Shown here piece after piece: positions 17,450 to 25,886 of a stretch of 64,000 nt of DNA (its first letter is position 1; each line of letters starts with the position of its first letter). The notes beneath the pieces are model-generated. The model was given only the letters and a program-made list of their open reading frames with translations, made no database searches and was not told the DNA's origin. The position numbers were made by a program, and so were the translations under genes. The stretch spans positions 1,612,001 to 1,676,000 of the forward strand of contig CAVVUF010000001.1 of assembly GCA_963751425.1 (NCBI GenBank). The letters are read 5' to 3'. Source of the DNA: CAVVUF01 sp963751425. GTDB taxonomy: Bacteria > Chloroflexota > Anaerolineae > Anaerolineales > UBA4823.

Positions 17450-17845
17450 TTGTCAACCAAAGAGAATAAAGCAGTTGTAGTTCGTCATTTAAAGGAAGTC
17501 CTTGAACAGGGTCATGTGGAACTGATCGACAGTTACTATGCCCCCGATGGATCTGTCCAAGATATGGAAACACCCGAAAAGTGGAAGGATCTTATCCTTT
17601 GGCATCACAAATTCTGCCCGGGATTTAAGATTACCATCCTGGATATAATGGCCGAAGAGGATAAGGTGATGGTTCACTGGCAAGCGGATCTCACCTATTC
17701 GGTTCCACAAGATCCATGGCCCTCCCAAACACCCCCTCTTGGAAAGCCGGTCAGTTGGAGGATTATGGAGAGTCATGCGCATCGTCGACGGCAAGCTCGT
17801 ATCCCGTCAAATTGTGAACGGCTGGTTAGATATGCTGGTGAATGA
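17450..17845 (+). CDS. SnoaL-like ester cyclase/NTF2-fold protein, frameshifted
   Basis: TTG start with GGAGG upstream. The protein has the short helical start and curved-sheet pattern of SnoaL/NTF2-fold proteins (VVRHLKEVLEQGHVELIDSY; MAEEDKVMVHWQADLTY). The tail is out of frame after WRIM. With one G removed at 17767-17768 it reads RVMRIVDGKLVSRQIVNGWL and stops at TAG 17865-17867. Function in this organism is unknown. It belongs to an accessory region with several broken genes. Confidence 0.65.
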   Translation: MSTKENKAVVVRHLKEVLEQGHVELIDSYYAPDGSVQDMETPEKWKDLILWHHKFCPGFKITILDIMAEEDKVMVHWQADLTYSVPQDPWPSQTPPLGKPVSWRIMESHAHRRRQARIPSNCERLVRYAGE

Positions 17846-17867
17846 AAAAGTGATCTCTCTTGATTAG

Positions 17868-18091
17868 TTTGAACAGAGCAGGGCAGCCATCCAGAATTTT
17901 GTCGATGAGAGGATCCGCTGCTGACGCAGCTCCTGAAATTGATCTCCGATATCACCTGCGATGTGAGCGATCTGCGCCATAAGCAAGAGGGACACACAGA
18001 GATGCTCGCTCGACACGACAAGAAACTGGATATAGTCATCGCGATCATGCAAAAAGAAGGCGATACCAAAGACACCGAAACAGCAGATTAG
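17868..18091 (+). pseudogene. Helical coding remnant directly after the SnoaL stop
   Basis: In the same frame as the SnoaL stop codon, coding continues at once as FEQSRAAIQNFVDER. After a one-base shift near 17910 it goes on as QLLKLISDITCDVSDLRHKQ to a stop at 18089-18091, where a terminator follows. There is no start codon of its own. Either the TAG at 17865 is a base error (for example CAG) and the two parts are one protein, or this is decayed sequence. The segment looks like a charged helical coiled coil. Confidence 0.5.
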
Positions 18092-18103
18092 CTTTTGATG
18101 TAG

Positions 18104-18130
18104 AAAAGGGCTGGTCTCCCAGCCCTTTTT
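18104..18130. terminator. Rho-independent terminator
   Basis: AAAAGGGCTGG (18104-18114), loop TCTC, CCAGCCCTTTT (18119-18129) and one more T. It lies between coding remnants that converge and works in both directions. Confidence 0.85.
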
Positions 18131-18135
18131 GATAT

Positions 18136-18240
18136 TTACGTCAGAGAGTAGCGCCGATTGAAATCCGCGTCTCCCATCAGCTCGACATGAAATCCATCCT
18201 CGCAATCATACCCTTTACCGTGCAGTGCGCCAATCAGTAT
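18136..18240 (-). pseudogene. Short C-terminal gene remnant
   Basis: On the minus strand about 33 codons read like real coding (LIGALHGKGYDCEDGFHVEL, then MGDADFNRRYSLT and a stop at 18136). An in-frame TAG closes it upstream and no start is seen. I do not recognise the family. It is probably the tail of a lost gene. Confidence 0.35.
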
Positions 18241-18346
18241 CTATTCCAAAACAATTTCCTTCATCGGGGAGAAAGCTATAGAGTTTCTTGAGGCTTCAAA
18301 ATCTTATCAGACGTGGGCTTTTTTCCACCCATTTCGCAAAAAATGC

Positions 18347-18352
18347 TATAAT
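18347..18352 (+). promoter_or_regulatory. Extended -10 promoter of the truncated lipoprotein gene
   Basis: TGCTATAAT has a TG one base before a perfect -10 hexamer. The -35 is poor, as is common with extended -10 promoters. The start codon with its AGGAGG lies about 46 bases downstream. Confidence 0.5.
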
Positions 18353-18398
18353 GACAAATGATAAATAAAACAATTATTTGATACAGGAGGAAATAAAA

Positions 18399-18635
18399 AT
18401 GAATAACCGTAAATTGCGTTATGCTATCTTTGCCCTTGTTGTGGTGGTTCTGATCCAGTTAGCTTGTGGCTCTTCAAATACTGGCCAAAAGGTTGGTGAG
18501 GTAACTTCTCCAACATCAGCCCCAGTAACCGCCCAGGTATATAAAGTGGGTGATATTGTACAAATTAAAGATCAAACTATCGTATTGAACAGTGCTGAGA
18601 TCCAGAATGATATCCTAAAAGCAATTTCACCATAG
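18399..18635 (+). CDS. Truncated lipoprotein, DUF4352-like start
   Basis: ATG 18399 follows a clear AGGAGG. A lipoprotein signal (VVLIQLACGSS) leads to a Thr/Pro linker and the first strand pattern of a DUF4352-like beta domain (YKVGDIVQIKDQTIVLNSAE). Only 78 residues remain; such proteins usually reach about 180. Downstream bases up to 18795 still show pieces of the same kind of domain (FVEAKNDNNQSF) in other frames. The gene was broken before or during arrival of the adjacent insertion sequence. Confidence 0.6.
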   Translation: MNNRKLRYAIFALVVVVLIQLACGSSNTGQKVGEVTSPTSAPVTAQVYKVGDIVQIKDQTIVLNSAEIQNDILKAISP

Positions 18636-18795
18636 GAGGCACTGTCAGCTATCAAGTTCTTAGGCATTTGTTATAACTTCTACTTAGACACATTGTAACT
18701 GCGGAACCAAGCTTCTCGGTTCTGGTGTGTGGTTTGTGGAAGCTAAAAACGACAACAATCAGTCCTTCAGATACCAAATATCCAAGCTACGTAAC
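18636..18795 (+). pseudogene. Decayed rest of the DUF4352-like lipoprotein gene
   Basis: No open frame, but VWFVEAKNDNNQSFRYQI can be read around 18725-18785, as expected in the middle of a DUF4352-like domain. Coding likeness ends at 18795, where the GGGGCTGTCAA edge of the transposase region begins. The rest of the gap to 18947 belongs to the insertion element. Confidence 0.4.
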
Positions 18796-18947
18796 GGGGC
18801 TGTCAAGGGCCCTTTCTTAAAGAAGATTGATCCTTAATAGGTATGAAAGAAAGCAGCCCCACCGGTATTCAAGGAATATCCTGATGCAGTCCAGCTACTT
18901 CCCGCTCTAGGGTCCCCAAACACCTGCTAGCGAGTGGCAATACGCCA

Positions 18948-20486
18948 TTGAGAATGAATTTGGCGAGATTGCTGGTCCAATACAAAGGGGGCGGGACATC
19001 CAGCTACCACCCGAAGATGCTCTTGAAGGTGCTGGTGTATGCCTACACCCAGCAGCTGTATTCTTCCCGCAAGATCGCCAAGGCTCTGAGGGAGAATATA
19101 TACTTCATGTGGCTGTCGGGCAACCAGCAGCCGGATTTTCGGACGATCAACCGCTTCCGGTCGGAAGTGGTCAAAGCAGTCATTGAAGATATCTTTACTT
19201 CAGTCTTGGAGCTCTTGCTGGAAGAAGGATATGTCAAGCTGGAGAATTACTTTCTGGATGGGACCAAGATCGAAGCCAATGCCAACAAGTACTCCTGGGT
19301 GTGGGCCAAGAGCACCCGGCGCTACAGGCAGAAACTGCAGGAGAAGGTCAAGGAGCTGATCCACGAGATTGAGCAGGTGAACGAGGTCGAGAATGCTGAG
19401 TATGGGGAGCGGGACCTGGAAGAGCTGGGGCCGGAGGAGCCTTTGGACAGCCACAAGCTGGAGCAAAAGATCGAGGAACTCAATCGGCGGCTGAACGCTC
19501 AATCCGAAAAGCCAACCGAGCCGCAAGCAGAAACAATCCAACCAGGCAAAGCGGAAACGACAGGAGCGCAGCCCACCCCGCTCAAGAAGAAGCGAGGTTG
19601 TCGGGAGAAGTCGAAGCTCGAGAAGGCCCAAGCTGCCTTGAAGAAGCTGGAAACAGACGGCCTGCCTCGCCAGAAGAAGTATGAAGACCAAGAGCGGAAA
19701 CTAGCTGGACGCAACAGCTATTCCAAGACCGATGTCGATGCCACCTTCATGCGTATGAAGGATGATCCCATGAAGAACGGGCAATTGAAGCCAGGTTATA
19801 ACCTGCAGATGGGGACAGAAGGCCAGTTTGTGGTCGGTTTCAGCGTCCACCAACGACCAGGAGACCCGGGCTGCTTGGTGCCGCACTTACAAGGGGTCAA
19901 GGAGAAGTTAGGGCGATTGCCGAAGAACGTGATGGCTGACAATGCCTATGGGAGTGAAGAAAATTATGCTTATCTCGCACAAGAACAGGTGGGAAATTAC
20001 CTGAAGTACAACACTTTCGGTCAGGAGCAGCGAGCTCGCTACAAACCGAATGCCTTTGCTGCCAACCAAATGAAATATGACCCAGAGAAAGATGAGTTGA
20101 TCTGCCCAGCAGGAAAACGCCTGAGGTACCAATATACCTCCCATCCCAAAACGGAGAATGGCTACCGCACCGAGAGACGCTGTTACCAGGCCGAAGACTG
20201 CCAAGACTGTCCCTTAAAAGCTCAATGCACCAAAGCGAAGGGGAACCGCTGGGTCGAGTTGAGCTTCCAGTTGAAGGCTTGGAGGCAACAAGCCAGACAG
20301 AATCTGACCAGTGAAGAAGGAAAGAAGCTGCGTTCGTTACGAGGAGTGGAGGTGGAAAGTGTGTTTGGAAGGCTAAAGGAAGATTGGGGCTTCTGCAGAT
20401 TCTTACTCAGGGGGATTGAAAAGGTGAAAACAGAGTTCGGTCTGCTCTGTATTGCCCAGAATATGGCAAAACTGGCGGTCTCGTAA
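18948..20486 (+). CDS. IS1182-family transposase
   Basis: The protein has the family's conserved start of the DNA-binding part (YKGGGTSSYHPKMLLKVLVY), SSRKIAKALRENIYFMWLSG, the first catalytic Asp in LDGTKIEANANKYS, VMADNAYGSEENY for the second, and a C-terminal ESVFGRLKEDWGF with the Glu. A Lys/Glu-rich helical insert lies between. The first ~40 residues usual in this family are not seen in frame, so the N-terminus may be cut or frameshifted. The DDE catalytic residues appear present. A terminator overlaps the stop. Confidence 0.9.
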   Translation: MRMNLARLLVQYKGGGTSSYHPKMLLKVLVYAYTQQLYSSRKIAKALRENIYFMWLSGNQQPDFRTINRFRSEVVKAVIEDIFTSVLELLLEEGYVKLENYFLDGTKIEANANKYSWVWAKSTRRYRQKLQEKVKELIHEIEQVNEVENAEYGERDLEELGPEEPLDSHKLEQKIEELNRRLNAQSEKPTEPQAETIQPGKAETTGAQPTPLKKKRGCREKSKLEKAQAALKKLETDGLPRQKKYEDQERKLAGRNSYSKTDVDATFMRMKDDPMKNGQLKPGYNLQMGTEGQFVVGFSVHQRPGDPGCLVPHLQGVKEKLGRLPKNVMADNAYGSEENYAYLAQEQVGNYLKYNTFGQEQRARYKPNAFAANQMKYDPEKDELICPAGKRLRYQYTSHPKTENGYRTERRCYQAEDCQDCPLKAQCTKAKGNRWVELSFQLKAWRQQARQNLTSEEGKKLRSLRGVEVESVFGRLKEDWGFCRFLLRGIEKVKTEFGLLCIAQNMAKLAVS

Positions 20487-20500
20487 CCGCCAGTTTTTTT
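20469..20500 (+). terminator. Transposase terminator
   Basis: AAACTGGCGG (20469-20478) pairs with CCGCCAGTTT (20487-20496), followed by a run of T. The stem includes the last codons and stop of the transposase gene. Confidence 0.85.
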
Positions 20501-20543
20501 TGCTTTTTCCTCTTGTGCTCTTTTGGACAACAATGGGGCTGAC

Positions 20544-20571
20544 AACGCTTGCTTTTCAGCAGCGTTTTTTT
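20544..20571 (+). terminator. Second terminator after the insertion element
   Basis: AACGCTTGC (20544-20552) pairs, with one bulged base, with GCAGCGTT (20559-20566), followed by seven T. It separates the element from the convergent TPR gene. Bases 20572-20659 show nothing I can name. Confidence 0.75.
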
Positions 20572-20659
20572 CATGGAAGAAATTAGGTGTCAGGTGTCAT
20601 GCATCGCATCGCGCACCTAAAAACGAAGACCCCTCATTGATGGTTGGAGAAGCTCTGAA

Positions 20660-22987
20660 TTATTGGCTTCGTAACTCATTTAATATTTTTTGATAATCTG
20701 ATGCATTTGGAGGGTTTAAGGAGAGAATCACTAAAATGATCTCGATTGCTGCTGCCTTATTATTTTGCCGTAAATAAAAATCTCCAACCTTATCAAACTT
20801 TTCCAGGGCTTCTGCATTTCTACCCATTTTCCGGTAAACTTCACCCAATTGGCGTATAACAACAGGCTGGTCGGGGTGTTCTTTCTCCAAGTTTTCTAGG
20901 AACCGGACCGCCGAATTCATTTGTTGCTTTTCGCCCAAATAGGCCATATAATTTCCAATTTCTTGTACTGCCTGTGGTTCTTGTCCCATACGCAAATTCA
21001 GATCAATTAGTGTGGACCGCACTTGCTCATCCTCAGGTTTTAAATTGCGAATTTGCTCGAAAGCTTTCAGGGCTCGCTTCCAATCCAGAGATTGCAGGTC
21101 AATATCCGCAATCTTCTGTAAAACCTTAATTTTCAAATCACGGCTAACCCCCGTCTGTTGAGCTACCTTGTAAGCCTGATCGCTGGTTTGACGAGCCATT
21201 TCTAAATCTGCCAGATTGAAATAAACCTCTCCCAAGCGTAAATATTCCTGAACTACTTCTTCCGTTTGGCCATTCGCGGCCAGCAGATCGATCAACTGTT
21301 TTCGAGCTTCCACATCTAACGGAGAAAGTGAGACAATTCTCCGGTAAAGGCTAATGGACCGGATTGTTTCCCCGCGCATTCCATAACAACGTGCAATGAC
21401 TTTATATTTCTCTGCTGCTTCTGGCATCTGATTTTGTTGTACCAGCATATCCCCGATTAAGACATGTAACGGTAAATAGGTTGGTGCAAACTGGAGAGCA
21501 TGAAATGCTTCTTCCATAGCCCCCCGATACTTCCCAGATTTACTTAGAAGGTTGACCCGGTTCACAGACTCAACAAGTTGCCCACTCCCGCTGCGAGCCT
21601 GAACCAACATGTCAATAATCGGTGCAGATACTACCACACTGGAGTTACCTTGCAAATGCTGCCGGGCTTTTACCAAATTTTCTTGCCAATTCTCACGCAG
21701 CAACAGCTCAATAATGCTATTACATAATTTAGTGGCTGCTTCAGGGTCCGACTGTCTTCCTTGCTCGTCAATAACGGGATCGTAGAATTGGCTTATTTCC
21801 TCTGCCTGGTCTGCAGGTACCGTCTGCATATCTGCGATCCTTAAAGCCTCGAGTAATTCATTCAAAGCTTCCTTCGGCTTACCCATCTTGAGGAGGATTT
21901 GCCCCATCAACAGCCGCGATCCCAAATCATAATCGGCATGCAAGACAGACTTCTGCAAATTACGCAGGGCACTTTCGATACGATTAGCCTCTGCATAGAG
22001 ATAACCCAAGTCGAAATACACTGCAGCTTCATCCAGACCTGCATCAAGAGCTGCTTCCAATTCACTAAGAGCCTGGGTATCTTCTTTCCGAGCCTGTAAA
22101 TCGACAACCTGGCTCAAATGCAGCAATATTTTTGTTTGATCTGAGCGGCCAAACCCAAATAAACCTGTCCCTTTTACGATCGCATGCATACCCTTCCCCG
22201 AGGCTCTACTCTCTGGCTCGCTCTCCATCTGCTCAAAAACAAGGCCTGCTAATCTAGAAAGCGCTCTTTGACGCGCGGAGGCAATCGGATCCAAACCATC
22301 ACCTAAAGGCAGTTCCTTCGCTGCAGGTAATTGATCTGCATAGAGAGATTGCTGTGCCGAAAATTGTCCTTTACTGAAAGCAGGTTTTGGAAGCAGCTGT
22401 CCTGCCTTTATCATTGCAAGTGCCTGCTGGGCTTCAGGGCTTTCAGGGGTTAGTTGTAAAGCACGTTCTACTGCCTGGATTGCCTTTGCCACCTGCCCCG
22501 CATTTTGCAGCAAAGCCGCTATACTCAAATATTCCCGAATCGCCTCTGGTTTTTGTCCCAATCGTTCAAACACAATCGCAAGTCTAGAATGCGCCATGAG
22601 GTTTTCAGGCGATAAACTCAAGACATGCTTCCAGATCGAAATGGCTTTTTCAACATCCTTATTTTTTATATACAATTCCGCACTGTGCATATAAGCTTGA
22701 ACTGCCTCACTCACCTTGCCTGTCTTTTCGAGGCATTCAGAGGTTTTTTCTAATGGAAGCGGATCATCAGGCGCAATCTCAGATGCACGTTGGTAGTATG
22801 TTAAAGCTTCTGAGTATGCTTTTAATTCATACAATGCCAAAGCAAGGCTGGTTATCGCTTTGGGGTGATTTGGAATTTCATCTAATGCCTGGCGATAATA
22901 GAATGCTGCGCGATCCCAGTTTTGATCCCAGGCTTCCGAATGGCCCTGACTTATTATTTTTTCAAAACGCTCTGTATTTCCGGGCAT
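20660..22987 (-). CDS. Large TPR-repeat protein
   Basis: The whole 775 residues are tetratricopeptide repeats, for example AFYYRQALDEIPNHPKAITS, ALTYYQRASEIAPDDPLPLE, AIQAVERALQLTPESPEAQQ and KAFEQIRNLKPEDEQVRSTL. There is no signal peptide, membrane helix or catalytic domain, so it is a cytoplasmic scaffold for protein contacts. It lies downstream of DNA polymerase I on the same strand with a gap of 88 bases. The partner is unknown. Confidence 0.85.
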   Translation of the reverse strand: MPGNTERFEKIISQGHSEAWDQNWDRAAFYYRQALDEIPNHPKAITSLALALYELKAYSEALTYYQRASEIAPDDPLPLEKTSECLEKTGKVSEAVQAYMHSAELYIKNKDVEKAISIWKHVLSLSPENLMAHSRLAIVFERLGQKPEAIREYLSIAALLQNAGQVAKAIQAVERALQLTPESPEAQQALAMIKAGQLLPKPAFSKGQFSAQQSLYADQLPAAKELPLGDGLDPIASARQRALSRLAGLVFEQMESEPESRASGKGMHAIVKGTGLFGFGRSDQTKILLHLSQVVDLQARKEDTQALSELEAALDAGLDEAAVYFDLGYLYAEANRIESALRNLQKSVLHADYDLGSRLLMGQILLKMGKPKEALNELLEALRIADMQTVPADQAEEISQFYDPVIDEQGRQSDPEAATKLCNSIIELLLRENWQENLVKARQHLQGNSSVVVSAPIIDMLVQARSGSGQLVESVNRVNLLSKSGKYRGAMEEAFHALQFAPTYLPLHVLIGDMLVQQNQMPEAAEKYKVIARCYGMRGETIRSISLYRRIVSLSPLDVEARKQLIDLLAANGQTEEVVQEYLRLGEVYFNLADLEMARQTSDQAYKVAQQTGVSRDLKIKVLQKIADIDLQSLDWKRALKAFEQIRNLKPEDEQVRSTLIDLNLRMGQEPQAVQEIGNYMAYLGEKQQMNSAVRFLENLEKEHPDQPVVIRQLGEVYRKMGRNAEALEKFDKVGDFYLRQNNKAAAIEIILVILSLNPPNASDYQKILNELRSQ

Positions 22988-23075
22988 ACTAAATTCCTAA
23001 TTCTTACAGAGTTAGACCACTTGCCGGGAACGATTCCCAGCCGGGTTGATCATTGCAATAAATATATTGTACACC

Positions 23076-25868
23076 CTAAGTCCTTAAGGGGTTCATGATT
23101 CCCCAATCCGTGCCGCTGCGCGCTTCGGTAAGTAAAGGGACTTTCAAGGGATATGCTGTTTCCATTACTCGCTGTACCAGGCGAGCAGTTTCTGGTATTT
23201 CATCTGTTAGGCACTCTAAAACAAGTTCATCATGCACTTGCAGCAGCATCCTCGCTGAAAGACCGCTCTCCTTTAATGCCTGCACCACTTTGATCATTGC
23301 CAATTTCATAATATCTGCGGCTGTCCCCTGGATTGGAGCATTGATGGCTTCCCGTTCTTCTCGGTTGCGAATATTCTGGTTTTGCTGTGTTTTCAAACCC
23401 GGGAAATACCTTCTCCGTCCCAACAATGTTTCTACATATCCAACCTCTGCTGCTTGAATCCGAACGCGGTCCAGGTAACTTTTAATGCCTGGGAACCGCT
23501 TAAAATAAGCCTCAACAAAATCTTCCGCCTCCGCCAGCGTCAAATCGGTCGTGCGCGTTAGACCAAAAGGACTCATTCCATAGATCAAACCGAAATTAAT
23601 CGCTTTAGCATGGCGGCGTTGGTCTTTTGTCACATCATGGATTGGAATCCCTAGAATTGCAGCAGCAGTTGTTGCATGAATATCTTGGTTATTTTGAAAA
23701 GCAGCCAGCATGGCCTCGTCGTCTGACATATGCGCGGCAATGCGCAGCTCTACTTGAGAATAATCGACCGATAAGAGCTGGCGACCCTTTCCAGCTACAA
23801 AAGCCTGGCGCACCTTTCTCCCTAATTCGGTGCGGATAGGAATATTCTGCAGATTTGGATCTGAAGAAGCCAGCCTGCCAGTGACCGAGCCTGTCTGATT
23901 ATATGAGGTATGAACACGTCCCGTTGCCAGATTGACTTCTGTGGGAAGGGCATCAATATAAGTCGATTTCAATTTCGCCAGCTCTCGATATTCCAAAATC
24001 CAATCGACAACAGGATTTTCGCCGCTCAGAAGCTCTAGGACATCTGCAGAGGTTGAATAATGACCGCTGGCGGTTCGTTTCGTCCGGTCAGGAGCCTCTA
24101 ATTTTAACGTTGTGAACAAAGCTTCTGAAAGTTGTTGCGTGGAATTAATATTGAAATGATGCCCAACAGCTTCGAAAACCTTTTGCTCAATTTCATCCAT
24201 CCGCCCGCTAAGTTCACCAGACATCTGCGACAAGAAAGCCGTATTCAAGCTGATCCCTGTCATCTCCATGTCTGCCAGAATGCTAATCAAGGGGATCTCT
24301 AGCTCTTTGAACAACTTGATAGAATTTGAGGATTCCAGATCTGCTTGCAGAACGGGCATCAATCGTAGGGCGGCAATGGCATCCGCAGACGCATAAGCCA
24401 CTGCATCTTGGATCGGAACATCGCTCATTAATCGCTGATTTTTTCCTTTTCCGATCAGCTCCTCAATTTCAGTCATCTTAAAATCCAACCGGACCCACGC
24501 CAGGTTTTTCAAACCCAGGTTGTGAGAAGCCGGATTTATCAACCATTCTGCAATCATCGTGTCGAATGCCAGTGGCGACACCCTGATCCCATGCCTCGCC
24601 AACATCACAAAATCATACTTGAGATTATGTCCTACTTTCGGTATCGCAGGGTTTGTCAGGGGCTTGCGGAGTGCATCTAAAACATCCTCTAAAGGCAGCT
24701 GTTTCCCCAATTCTGCTCGATGCCCAACCGGGATATAAAATCCGTGCATTTCATCCATGGCTAACGAAATACCAACCAGATCAGCCCGTATTTGATCTGT
24801 CGAGGTAGTTTCGGTATCAAAGGAAATCGCTTTTGCCGAATTTAACCGGTTTACTAATTCCTCTAGAGCCTGGGGCGAATCCACAACTTCTGTTTCAATC
24901 GCTGTTGCCCGTGAAACTTCCACTGAAGTTGGAGCTGCATCGAGGAAAGAGAGCTGCCCTGCCTTGCGGGTTTGACCTTTACCATACAATGGATACAGGG
25001 CAATCAGACGCTGTATGAGCGTGCGAAACTCAAGTTCTCGAAATAGTGCTTCAACCTTGGGAGGATCAAAATATTCTGTTCGAGCCTGGTCAAGATCTAA
25101 AGGTATATTTAGATCCGTTACAATCGTGGCGAGTTTCTGGCTCAGGTAAGCCGACTCTTTACCTTCCTCTAATTTCTTTTTGACGCCTGCAGCAACTTCA
25201 TTGATATGATCATACACGCCATCCAATGTGTCATAAGAGTGAAGTAGAGTTACAGCCGTCTTCTCACCCACCCCTTGCACACCAGGAATATTATCCGATT
25301 TATCCCCCGTGAGAGCCTTATAATCCACCACCTGGTCAGGGCGCACACCCAGGTATTCGAGTACATCCGGTGCGCGGTAATCTTTGGAATCCCCCAATGA
25401 TTTCCCAGGCAATGACACCCAAATGCGGTCGCTTACCAGCTGTAGTAAATCTCTGTCCCCTGTAATAATTTTGACTCCAATCCCACTAGAAGCTACTTGT
25501 TTGGCTACGCTGCCTAATACATCATCCGCCTCGAAACCTTCCAATTCCAGGCGCGGAATATTAAACGCGTCCACAATCTGGCGGATACGCTCGATCTGTG
25601 ATCTCAGGTCGTCAGGCATTTTCTCTCGGGTACCTTTATACTCCGGAAAGATTTCATCCCGGAAGGTCTTACCCGTATCAAATGCTACGGCAAGATAATC
25701 GGGGTGGTCCTGCTCAAGTATCCGCAGCAGCACGCTGGTGAACCCAAATACACCTGCTGTCGGCTCCCCGTTTCGGGTTGTGAACCCCCCGGTTGAGCCG
25801 CGCGTCAATGCAAAATATGTACGATAGGCCAACGCATGACCGTCGAGTAGATACATTACTGGAGGCAT
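23076..25868 (-). CDS. polA: DNA polymerase I with both exonuclease domains
   Basis: Residues ~1-300 are the 5'-3' exonuclease (YLLDGHALAYRTYFAL; ADDVLGSVA; ITGDRDLLQL; GDKSDNIPGVQGVGEKTA). The middle is a proofreading exonuclease with the catalytic D-x-E intact (SFDTETTSTD). The polymerase domain shows motif A (LLSVDYSQVELRIAAHMS), motif B (RRHAKAINFGLIYGMSPFGL) and motif C (LLQVHDELVLEC). At 930 residues it has the normal length and an unbroken frame. It removes RNA primers and fills repair gaps. It starts 18 bases after the stop of the upstream receiver/roadblock gene and may be co-transcribed with it. Confidence 0.97.
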   Translation of the reverse strand: MPPVMYLLDGHALAYRTYFALTRGSTGGFTTRNGEPTAGVFGFTSVLLRILEQDHPDYLAVAFDTGKTFRDEIFPEYKGTREKMPDDLRSQIERIRQIVDAFNIPRLELEGFEADDVLGSVAKQVASSGIGVKIITGDRDLLQLVSDRIWVSLPGKSLGDSKDYRAPDVLEYLGVRPDQVVDYKALTGDKSDNIPGVQGVGEKTAVTLLHSYDTLDGVYDHINEVAAGVKKKLEEGKESAYLSQKLATIVTDLNIPLDLDQARTEYFDPPKVEALFRELEFRTLIQRLIALYPLYGKGQTRKAGQLSFLDAAPTSVEVSRATAIETEVVDSPQALEELVNRLNSAKAISFDTETTSTDQIRADLVGISLAMDEMHGFYIPVGHRAELGKQLPLEDVLDALRKPLTNPAIPKVGHNLKYDFVMLARHGIRVSPLAFDTMIAEWLINPASHNLGLKNLAWVRLDFKMTEIEELIGKGKNQRLMSDVPIQDAVAYASADAIAALRLMPVLQADLESSNSIKLFKELEIPLISILADMEMTGISLNTAFLSQMSGELSGRMDEIEQKVFEAVGHHFNINSTQQLSEALFTTLKLEAPDRTKRTASGHYSTSADVLELLSGENPVVDWILEYRELAKLKSTYIDALPTEVNLATGRVHTSYNQTGSVTGRLASSDPNLQNIPIRTELGRKVRQAFVAGKGRQLLSVDYSQVELRIAAHMSDDEAMLAAFQNNQDIHATTAAAILGIPIHDVTKDQRRHAKAINFGLIYGMSPFGLTRTTDLTLAEAEDFVEAYFKRFPGIKSYLDRVRIQAAEVGYVETLLGRRRYFPGLKTQQNQNIRNREEREAINAPIQGTAADIMKLAMIKVVQALKESGLSARMLLQVHDELVLECLTDEIPETARLVQRVMETAYPLKVPLLTEARSGTDWGIMNPLRT

Positions 25869-25886
25869 AATTTACCTTCGCATTCG

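Larger units (their letters stand above)
18796..20545 (+). mobile_element. IS1182-type insertion sequence, borders tentative
   Basis: The element holds one transposase gene. The left edge is set at GGGGCTGTCAA (18796-18806), where the broken lipoprotein gene stops. A near copy, GGGGCTGACAA, occurs at 20535-20545 in the same orientation, not inverted, so true terminal repeats are not proven. Just inside the left edge GGGGCTG pairs with CAGCCCC at 18854-18860 and CTTTCTT with an AAGAAAG inside it, giving a long imperfect hairpin. No target duplication could be confirmed. Confidence 0.5.

Noticed and set aside
19200..19691. Leu-rich open frame opposite the transposase
   Set aside because: It is the antisense shadow of a Lys/Glu-rich coding stretch and has no start signal or known motif.
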